Source of the DNA: Parachlamydiales bacterium
GTDB lineage: Bacteria > Chlamydiota > Chlamydiia > Chlamydiales > JAJFMK01
Length of the DNA stretch: 11,484 nucleotides
Assembly: GCA_020050175.1 (NCBI GenBank)
Contig: JAGVKY010000209.1
Location: forward strand, 1 to 11,484
Direction: 5' to 3'
A program made the translations under genes and the position numbers. Every line of letters starts with the position of its first letter. The stretch's first letter is position 1. Positions 6,047-11,484 of the stretch are shown in pieces. The notes under the pieces were generated by a model. It made no database searches. It was not told the DNA's origin and saw only the letters and a program-made list of their open reading frames with translations.

Positions 6047-6829
6047 ATGAGAGAAACCTATATCTTAAAAGTGTATCGAGGAACACCTGGTCGCCAACAT
6101 TGGGAGGGGTTCGAACTGCCGCGTAGAGATTCAGATAATGTCATTTCTGCGCTTGATGAAATCCGCCTTCATCCTTTTAACAAGCAGGGAAAAGCAGTTG
6201 CCCCCATTGCTTATGAGTCAGGATGCCTCGAAGAGGTGTGCGGCTCTTGTTCGATGTTGATCAATGGGAGGCCTCGGCAAGCTTGCACCGCTTTAATTGG
6301 CAAACTGGTGGGGATCACGGAAGAGAACACGATCACCTTGGCTCCTTTTACTAAATTCCCCTTGGTCCGGGATTTAATCGTGGATCGATCCAAGATGTTT
6401 GCCGATTTAAAGAAAGTACAAGCTTGGGTTGAGGTCGATCAGACGATCGATCGGGGGCCTGGCCCGAAAGTCTTTCCAGACATCCAAGAGATACGGTATT
6501 CTCTTTCGACCTGTATGACATGTGGATGTTGCTTGGAAGCTTGCCCCCAAATAAACCCCCGTTCGAATTTTATCGGACCTGCTGCAATCTCACAAACCCG
6601 TCTATTTAATCTTCATCCAGTAGCTAAGGAAAAGAAACCGGAAAGGAATCATGTCATGATGTCACCTGGCGGTATTGAAGGGTGCGGTAACGCTCAAAAC
6701 TGCGAAAGAGTTTGCCCCAAAGAAATTCCTCTACTCGATGCAATTTCACAGATTGGACGTGATGTGACTGTACAAAGTTTTTCCGATATTTTTGGATTTG
6801 GACAAAAAGAAACTCAGGAAAAAGAGTGA
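6047..6829 (+). CDS. sdhB: Succinate dehydrogenase iron-sulfur subunit
   Basis: 260 residues from the ATG at 6047 (MRETYILKVYRGTPG); an in-frame TTG at 6011 would add 12 residues but has no better ribosome binding site. The ATG itself has only a poor GGA about 13 bases upstream. It carries electrons from FAD to haem and quinone. Three cluster motifs are intact: [2Fe-2S] C60-x4-C65-x2-C68-x11-C80; [4Fe-4S] C156-x2-C159-x2-C162-x3-C166-P; and the third cluster in GCGNAQNCERVCPKEI (C-x5-C-x3-CP). The length agrees with the family (about 240-260). It is separated from sdhA by 217 bases, and its stop overlaps the start of the glycosyltransferase gene (GTGA). Confidence 0.95.
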   Translation: MRETYILKVYRGTPGRQHWEGFELPRRDSDNVISALDEIRLHPFNKQGKAVAPIAYESGCLEEVCGSCSMLINGRPRQACTALIGKLVGITEENTITLAPFTKFPLVRDLIVDRSKMFADLKKVQAWVEVDQTIDRGPGPKVFPDIQEIRYSLSTCMTCGCCLEACPQINPRSNFIGPAAISQTRLFNLHPVAKEKKPERNHVMMSPGGIEGCGNAQNCERVCPKEIPLLDAISQIGRDVTVQSFSDIFGFGQKETQEKE

Positions 6830-8319
6830 TCTTTCTTCTTTTCATCCGTCTTGTTCTGTTGGCCATGGTGATCATTTATGGCCCTTTTTCGTTAAGCCCG
6901 GACGAAGCGCAATATTGGACTTGGAGTCAAGATCTCTCTATCGGCTATTACAGCAAACCTCCTGGTATTGCTTGGCAAATATTTCTTTCTTCTCTTCTTT
7001 TTGGGGATACAGAATGGGGAATCCGTTCCTCTGCCTTATTCATTGGCACTCTTTTGCCCCTTTTTCTTGCCTGGGCTGCCATTAAGGGGGGCTATGGAAA
7101 AAAGGTGGCCTTCTGGTCGGGGGTAACTTTAGCTCTAACTCCTGTAGGAGTGATAGGCTCGATTCTAGCTGTTACGGATGGAGGGATGCTCCTTTTTTGG
7201 ACCATTGCCATGGGGATTTTTTTGGAAGCTCTCCATTTACAAGTCCCTCCAAAACCTCTCTATTTAGGGGGAGCCCTTGCCTTGGGGGCCCTCTTTAAAT
7301 GGCCGATTTACATTCTCGTAGGTGTGATCTTCCTTTTTGTTCTAGTCTATGTTCCGCAATGGAAAAAAACTATTTTCAAAACAGTGGGAATTTCCCTTCT
7401 GGGCCTTGTCCCCTCACTTTTATGGAATATTTTCAACGAAGGGGCCACATTCCGCCATGTGGGGAGCATTTTGGTGGGCGGTAATGAGGTCCCGGGGATA
7501 TCCAAAAGTAACTTTCTTGAGTTTATAGGAGCTCAGGCCGCTCTATTTTCACCCCTTCTTTTCTTCTTTTTTTGGTTAGCCATTTATAGGATCTTAAAAA
7601 ACAGGAAAATCAGTTTGCAAACCTATTTTCTTTTCCTGTTAACCATGACCCTTCTTGTGCCGATAGGAATGAGCCTGTTCGAAAAGATGCAAGGGAATTG
7701 GGCAATTTTTATCTTTCCCTCTGCCGTTCTCTTAACTGTTGCCGATATGATCTCTCTTGACCGAAGGGGGTGGCTAATCACCTCCCTAACTATTTCGGCC
7801 ATACTGACTGCCGGGATTTTGGCTCTTCCTGCGATTCAAGAACGGGCGATTGGAAATATAGAAATCCCGTTTAAATCCAATCCTTTCAAAAGTACGTTAG
7901 GTTGGAGAGGTTTAACAAAAGCTTTGGAACATGTGGGTTATAACCCAAGTCAAGAGACTCTGATTGCAGAGTCTTATCAGATGACAAGCCTTCTAAGTTT
8001 CTATAGCCCAGGACAAAAGAGAGCCTACTTTGTTAATTTAAGCGGCCGGAGGCACAACCAGTTTGACTATTGGCCGCAGCTTGAAAATGACCCTCGAAAA
8101 GAAGGGCTCTTTGTTGTTGCGCAAGACCCTAATCTTCAAAAAGATAACAAGTTAGAGTTTCGAGAGAAAATCCAATCCAAACTCGAATCTCGTTTCAAAA
8201 GTGTAACTTTTCTTGGAGATACACCCCTGTTTGAGGCATATGGAAAAGTAGTACGGATAGCGTTGCTCTTTAGGGTCAATGGCTATCAACCTACACAAGA
8301 CCATGTCCGACCTTTTTGA
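6826..8319 (+). CDS. ArnT/PMT-type (GT39-like) membrane glycosyltransferase
   Basis: 497 residues starting with GTG, four bases overlapping the sdhB stop, with AGGA (6816-6819) six bases upstream. A first membrane helix is followed by the family signature: acidic SPDEAQYW (24-31; D26, E27) and GYYSKPPGIAW (40-50). Then come about ten hydrophobic segments, with TDGGMLLFW and WNIFNEGATFRHV at positions typical of bacterial members, and a soluble C-terminal region of about 130 residues. Such enzymes move a sugar from an undecaprenyl-phosphate carrier onto lipid A, another glycolipid or protein on the outer face of the cytoplasmic membrane. The acceptor here is unknown. Coupling to sdhB suggests co-expression rather than a metabolic link. 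Its 3' end overlaps the next gene by 41 bases. Confidence 0.85.
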   Translation: MIFLLFIRLVLLAMVIIYGPFSLSPDEAQYWTWSQDLSIGYYSKPPGIAWQIFLSSLLFGDTEWGIRSSALFIGTLLPLFLAWAAIKGGYGKKVAFWSGVTLALTPVGVIGSILAVTDGGMLLFWTIAMGIFLEALHLQVPPKPLYLGGALALGALFKWPIYILVGVIFLFVLVYVPQWKKTIFKTVGISLLGLVPSLLWNIFNEGATFRHVGSILVGGNEVPGISKSNFLEFIGAQAALFSPLLFFFFWLAIYRILKNRKISLQTYFLFLLTMTLLVPIGMSLFEKMQGNWAIFIFPSAVLLTVADMISLDRRGWLITSLTISAILTAGILALPAIQERAIGNIEIPFKSNPFKSTLGWRGLTKALEHVGYNPSQETLIAESYQMTSLLSFYSPGQKRAYFVNLSGRRHNQFDYWPQLENDPRKEGLFVVAQDPNLQKDNKLEFREKIQSKLESRFKSVTFLGDTPLFEAYGKVVRIALLFRVNGYQPTQDHVRPF

Positions 8320-9820
8320 AGATTTCACTCTTGGCGAAGTCCATATCCGAGATAAATACCAGTTTGAACTGAAGTCCGAATACCTTCCTGTTCAAACAAA
8401 AGGGGAGCCTTCCTATACCACTGAACTTTATCTTTTTATCCCAGCCTCTCTTCAGGTCAATAAAGACACCTACACAAAAAATCAATTTTACCGAGATCAA
8501 ACTTCCTTAATTCGGTACAAAACGCCTTTGATTTCACTTGATCGTCTTCTGAGTGAGGAGACGGAGTCGCCCCTGCAGACTTTGAAGAAACAACTGAATG
8601 AGATGGATCCAAGCCAAGGATTTCGGGAAGAGCTTTATGAGTTAAAACTTTTTGCCAATGTTGTCAGAAGCCGCATCCGAGACAGAGTTGTCCATGTGAT
8701 CGAGCAGTTGTCGCTCGCCGATAACCGCCTTCACTACCAATTGCTTCATACTAAAATTCTCCATTTTCTTGATAAGGTAAAAGGTGTTCGAGTAGCTAAA
8801 AAGGAGCTAGAAAGGGAGATCCTTTCTCACCCTAATTACCACCCGCTAAAAAAAGATTGGGAAAACATCGATGAGTTCATCAGTGTGACAATCCAACACT
8901 ATCTCACAGTCCTTTTGGATGCTGTTCGAAAGTCGAAGGAAAAGATATTTCAAGAGGCCGACACTCTTTTAGCTAAGCTGATCATTGAAGAGGATATCTA
9001 TCGAAGAGAGAAGCAATACTCGACAATTTTTTCGAGTTCCAATCCTGAAATGACCTCAAAGGCCATTTGGAGATTAGGGGAGCTCAACAAGTATGTGTTT
9101 GAAGTTCTCTTTTTGAATATCAAACGAAACGAACCCAAAGCTCGTTTTCAAGAGCTTGGGGCGATGGTGGCAGCAGGTTTGGCGATGGGAGTCTATGCGG
9201 GACTTCTCGCTTGGCAAGGCTCTCCTCTCGTGATCAATTCGGCAACCTTTATCGTCCTTAGCGTGATCCTTTATATCCTTAAGGACCGTCTAAAAGAGGG
9301 GATGAAAAGCTTATCCACCCACCTAGCTTCCCGTCTTTACCCCGATTATACAACTGACATACGTCTTCCAGATTCAGAGAAGGCGATCGGAAAAGTTTCT
9401 GAGTTCAGTTCTTTTTTAGATAGAAATCAAGTGGCTCCAGACATTCTCAAATTGCGAGACCGTCTAGCCAAAGATGAGCTTGAAGATGTCCGCCTCCTCG
9501 AAAAAATTCTTTATTTTCGTAAGGATGTAGAAATTTTCCCCGAGGCTGTCAAAAGGGATCGGCGTCTTCGCCGTGTGAATGACCTTTTTCGGTTTAATCT
9601 CAGCCAATTTTTGATCAAAGCAAGCAATGCTGAGGAGGATTATCCCTACCTCAACCCGATGACAGGCGAACTTGAAATTCTATCTTGTTCCAAGATCTAC
9701 CAAATCCACCTGATCCTTAAAAAAACCTACCTCACCCGTGCCCGCAAAAAAAGAATCGACGTTGACACTTTCCGCCTTACAGTGGACAAAGAGGGCATCC
9801 GCCGCATCGAACGGCTTTAA
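8279..9820 (+). CDS. Two-helix membrane protein of unknown function
   Basis: 513 residues from ATG 8279 (AGGG three bases upstream, rather close); ATG 8303 (MSDLFEDFTLGEVHIRDKY) is an equal alternative, with no visible Shine-Dalgarno. A charged N-terminal region contains ELYLFIPASLQVNKD and YRDQTSLIRYKTPLISL (about 49-87). A helical, coiled-coil-prone region follows (about 95-290), then two adjacent membrane helices (about 295-312 and 319-335) with a short connecting loop, and a basic soluble C-terminal half that contains YPYLNPMTGEL (455-465) and ends TRARKKRIDVDTFRL and EGIRRIERL. With two helices close together, both large domains should face the cytoplasm. I believe similar proteins occur as conserved hypotheticals in other bacteria, but I cannot name a family. 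It is translationally coupled to the glycosyltransferase and is the last gene of the sdhB unit. Confidence 0.8.
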   Translation: MAINLHKTMSDLFEDFTLGEVHIRDKYQFELKSEYLPVQTKGEPSYTTELYLFIPASLQVNKDTYTKNQFYRDQTSLIRYKTPLISLDRLLSEETESPLQTLKKQLNEMDPSQGFREELYELKLFANVVRSRIRDRVVHVIEQLSLADNRLHYQLLHTKILHFLDKVKGVRVAKKELEREILSHPNYHPLKKDWENIDEFISVTIQHYLTVLLDAVRKSKEKIFQEADTLLAKLIIEEDIYRREKQYSTIFSSSNPEMTSKAIWRLGELNKYVFEVLFLNIKRNEPKARFQELGAMVAAGLAMGVYAGLLAWQGSPLVINSATFIVLSVILYILKDRLKEGMKSLSTHLASRLYPDYTTDIRLPDSEKAIGKVSEFSSFLDRNQVAPDILKLRDRLAKDELEDVRLLEKILYFRKDVEIFPEAVKRDRRLRRVNDLFRFNLSQFLIKASNAEEDYPYLNPMTGELEILSCSKIYQIHLILKKTYLTRARKKRIDVDTFRLTVDKEGIRRIERL

Positions 9821-9960
9821 TTGTCATGGGATCGGTAATACTCATCAGCTAAGAAAGGATTCATCATCCTCCCTGTTGCGCTCATCCCAGGTTGGTTGTT
9901 ACAGCTGCCATCCTTAATCGCTCTCTATTTAAAGGGTTTACGATTAAAGAACTCTATAAT
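9817..9960 (-). pseudogene. Possible small gene or decayed reading frame in the 9821-10004 gap
   Basis: On the minus strand, ATG 9883-9885 opens a 22-codon frame (MSATGRMMNPFLADEYYRSH, then DN and TAA). It stays open upstream to an in-frame TAG at 9925-9927 (RAIKDGSCNNQPG before the Met). Beyond the TAG the same frame reads IIEFFNRKPFK from 9960, and a strong AAGGAGG (complement of 9964-9970) sits just upstream, with ATT and ATA where a start codon would be expected. This could be a tiny gene of about 47 codons that has lost its start and gained a stop, or chance. No other feature was seen in the gap; the plus-strand T7 run (9969-9975) has no good stem. Confidence 0.22.
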
Positions 9961-10004
9961 TTCCCTCCTTTTTTTGTTATTTAATTGTAAGACTGAGAAA
10001 TTTA

Positions 10005-10925
10005 TTAGGATTTGTGAAGGTGTTGAAGGGTTTGGACGAGACGGTCTATTTCTGCATTATGCCGCGCAATGATTTCGGTAAGCTCAGCTTGATAATTAGT
10101 TTTTTTGACTAAGCGTTGTAAGAGGGGTGTTTTTTTGGAGAGCAATTCATGGGATTGCTTTTGCAGCTCATCACGAAGGGTAGTGAGATCTTCTATTCTC
10201 TGTTGAATTTGTTCAGATTCTCTTTCATGCATCTTTTTAAAAAGGACCTCTTCCAAGGCACTAATCGTTTCCACATATTCATTGATTTCCTCTTGCAGAG
10301 AGGTCTGGAAATGTTTTCCCTCTACGATTTGTTTATAATAGGGGTCGTGTGCGTGAAAGGCTTCTCCTTTTCCCGAATACAGATGTTCTACTTTGCGGGT
10401 TAATTTGTTAAATCCTATTTTTAAATATTTGATTTCATCTTGAAGGTTTTCAAGGCTCATTTTTTCGGGATCGATTTTATCAAGCCTAGTGAGTGTTTTC
10501 CTAAATTCTTCAATTTCTTTGATAGTTGTCGGATGGTAGGCAACGGTTGTTGAAGTACGGGGGTATCTTTCAGATTTTTGGACTAATGGCTCAAATTTTC
10601 CGTTTTTTTCAGCAATTTTGTGTGCTTTTTTGGTGCTTTCAGAAAATACCATTTCAGTGGGTGTTAACGGAGTTTCTGGTCCTGAATCATAGTCACTATT
10701 CTCGGTTGGCCGGGTATGAATAATCCGAACTTTTTTATCGACGAATTGGACTTTTGCAGGGGTTGGAGCTTTAGGGGTAAAAACAAGCTCCAATTCTTTA
10801 GTGGGTTTTTTTAAGATCCCCTTTTTTTTTGTGCCGTCCTTTGAAATAGGACTTGCAGGGTTAAAGGCTTCCCCAGGTGGGGGGTATTCTTTTGGAGGAA
10901 GGGGAGAGGTGGGTCCGGTTGCCAT
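10005..10925 (-). CDS. Proline-rich, coiled-coil candidate effector with PP1-docking-like motifs
   Basis: 306 residues; no signal peptide or membrane helix. Residues 1-95 are disordered and rich in Pro, Thr and Lys (PLPPKEYPPPG at 8-18). Within them are KGILK (35-39), KVQF followed by VDKKVRII (58-69), and DSGPETPLTPTE (80-91). YHP follows at 130-132. Residues 135-306 are charged, heptad-like helices, likely coiled coil, ending LVQTLQHLHKS. A Ser/Thr/Pro-rich start with no Sec signal fits a type III secretion substrate. The GILK plus KVxF pair is that used by eukaryotic partners of protein phosphatase 1, so a role inside the host cell is plausible but is inference from short motifs. The start is the only in-frame ATG; GGAGGGAG lies about 11 bases before it, a long spacing. 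It is divergent from the metal-binding protein gene. Confidence 0.75.
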   Translation of the reverse strand: MATGPTSPLPPKEYPPPGEAFNPASPISKDGTKKKGILKKPTKELELVFTPKAPTPAKVQFVDKKVRIIHTRPTENSDYDSGPETPLTPTEMVFSESTKKAHKIAEKNGKFEPLVQKSERYPRTSTTVAYHPTTIKEIEEFRKTLTRLDKIDPEKMSLENLQDEIKYLKIGFNKLTRKVEHLYSGKGEAFHAHDPYYKQIVEGKHFQTSLQEEINEYVETISALEEVLFKKMHERESEQIQQRIEDLTTLRDELQKQSHELLSKKTPLLQRLVKKTNYQAELTEIIARHNAEIDRLVQTLQHLHKS

Positions 10926-11021
10926 ATACTTTCATGCTCCCTCCCGTAATTCAATATTTTATTAACATTTTGTTGAGATTTGGTTCACTTTTAGGGGTGC
11001 AAAGCGTATCTTTTAAGGCAA
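10926..11021. promoter_or_regulatory. Divergent spacer upstream of the effector-like and metal-binding protein genes
   Basis: 96 AT-rich bases that must hold both promoters. On the minus strand a TAAAAT box lies in the ATTTTATT stretch (10956-10963) without a good -35. On the plus strand TTCACT (10984-10989) and TATCTT (11007-11012) are 17 bases apart, but they would start transcription almost at the ATG. Neither assignment is firm. Confidence 0.25.
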
Positions 11022-11484
11022 ATGTTAAGCCTTCTTTTAGTTCTCAAAGTTCTTGTCACCCTTTCTCCCTATCAATTTCTTGTCGAAGAGATTGGAGGTG
11101 AAGGGGTTGAAGTTTCTGTTCTCGTCCCTCCTGGTGTGAGTGGACATACCTATGAGCCTACTCCTAAGGAGATGCTCAAAGTGGGCCAATCGGCTGTTTG
11201 GTTCCGAATGGGAGAGTCCTTTGAAGATAAGGTATTGCCTGTTCTGAAGCACAGTCATCCCGATTTGCTGGTTGTCGATTTGCGCGAAGGGATTTCTTTA
11301 ATTTACGATCACCATGGTTGCCCTCACTGTAGAGGCGCTGGATCTGAGGACCTCCATTTTTGGCTAAGCCCCAAAAATCTGGCTCAACAAGGGAAAACAA
11401 TAGAGGCGGCCTTACATAAGCTTTCTCCAGATCAAACCTTTCATTTAAAAGAGTTTTTAAAAAAACTTTCTGAGGTTAATAACG
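11022..11484 (+). CDS. ZnuA-like metal-binding ABC transporter protein (5' part, cut by window end)
   Basis: 154 codons are visible, with no stop before the window end. The order of motifs is that of cluster A-I zinc/manganese-binding proteins: first strand KVLVTLSPYQFLVEEIGG (9-26), VSVLVPPGVSGHTYEPTP (31-48) with metal ligand H42, WFRMGESFE (60-68), and DLHFWLSPKN (110-119) with ligand H112. Between them is a His/Cys-rich loop, DHHGCPHC (96-103). It resembles the Chlamydia CT415-type protein as I remember it, and the rest of an ABC importer would be expected downstream. The ATG is the only start in frame (TAG at 10992-10994); AAGG lies three bases away, a short spacing. The segment before the first strand is just MLSLLLVL, unusually short for a signal peptide. 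Confidence 0.85.
   Translation, partial: MLSLLLVLKVLVTLSPYQFLVEEIGGEGVEVSVLVPPGVSGHTYEPTPKEMLKVGQSAVWFRMGESFEDKVLPVLKHSHPDLLVVDLREGISLIYDHHGCPHCRGAGSEDLHFWLSPKNLAQQGKTIEAALHKLSPDQTFHLKEFLKKLSEVNN

Noticed and set aside
10149..10723. Plus-strand open frames opposite the coiled-coil protein, some with hydrophobic stretches
   Set aside because: They are antisense shadows: Lys/Glu-rich helices read backwards give Phe/Leu-rich frames.
10948..10970. Imperfect dyad (AATATT/AACATT) as a Zur- or Fur-like box for the metal transporter
   Set aside because: One mismatch in short AT-rich arms is expected by chance in such DNA, and it matches no box I can state with confidence.

Overview
The window looks like a chromosomal piece of a member of the Chlamydiae, most likely an environmental (Parachlamydiales-like) lineage rather than Chlamydia itself. 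The reasons are a clear homologue of EUO, a DNA-binding regulator known only from chlamydiae; a type B succinate dehydrogenase in the chlamydial order sdhC-sdhA-sdhB; a metal-binding ABC transporter protein of the type seen in Chlamydia (CT415-like); and two predicted proteins with the look of host-directed effectors. No mobile element, CRISPR array, rRNA or tRNA was recognised. All calls come from reading the sequence and from memory of the families; no search was run.

Layout. (1) 1-308 (+): the 3' end of an unrecognised gene, split by an apparent one-base loss in a T run. (2) 288-1529 (-): a membrane-anchored or secreted endonuclease/exonuclease/phosphatase-fold hydrolase, convergent with and overlapping (1). 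(3) 1672-2142 (-): euo, ended by a strong hairpin-plus-T-run terminator at 1610-1647 and preceded by a 424-base divergent intergenic region. That region holds a good sigma70/sigma66-type promoter with two abutting perfect dyads, followed by a leader of roughly 270 nt. (4) 2567-5829 (+): a lipoprotein gene, sdhC and sdhA, packed with 2-3 base gaps and good ribosome binding sites. (5) 5830-6046: a 217-base gap with two TATAAT boxes, which separates sdhB from sdhA. (6) 6047-9820 (+): sdhB, an ArnT/PMT-type glycosyltransferase and a 513-residue two-helix membrane protein of unknown function; each overlaps the next. (7) 10005-10925 (-): a 306-residue proline-rich plus coiled-coil protein, possibly an effector. 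(8) 11022-11484 (+): the first 154 codons of a ZnuA-like metal-binding protein, cut by the window end.

How the genes work together. SdhCAB oxidises succinate to fumarate and passes electrons through Fe-S clusters and haem to quinone. The glycosyltransferase and the 513-residue protein share its transcription unit without an obvious metabolic link, so envelope biogenesis is the likelier theme there. EUO in Chlamydia trachomatis is an early gene that represses late promoters; here it stands alone with its own promoter and terminator.

The most interesting signal is in the 306-residue minus-strand protein. It carries KGILK (residues 35-39) and KVQF (58-61), the same pair of short docking motifs (SILK and RVxF) that eukaryotic regulators use to bind protein phosphatase 1, and YHP follows further on, the order seen in PP1 inhibitor-2. 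If real, it would be a candidate bacterial mimic acting on a host phosphatase. Second is the double dyad laid exactly over the euo promoter.
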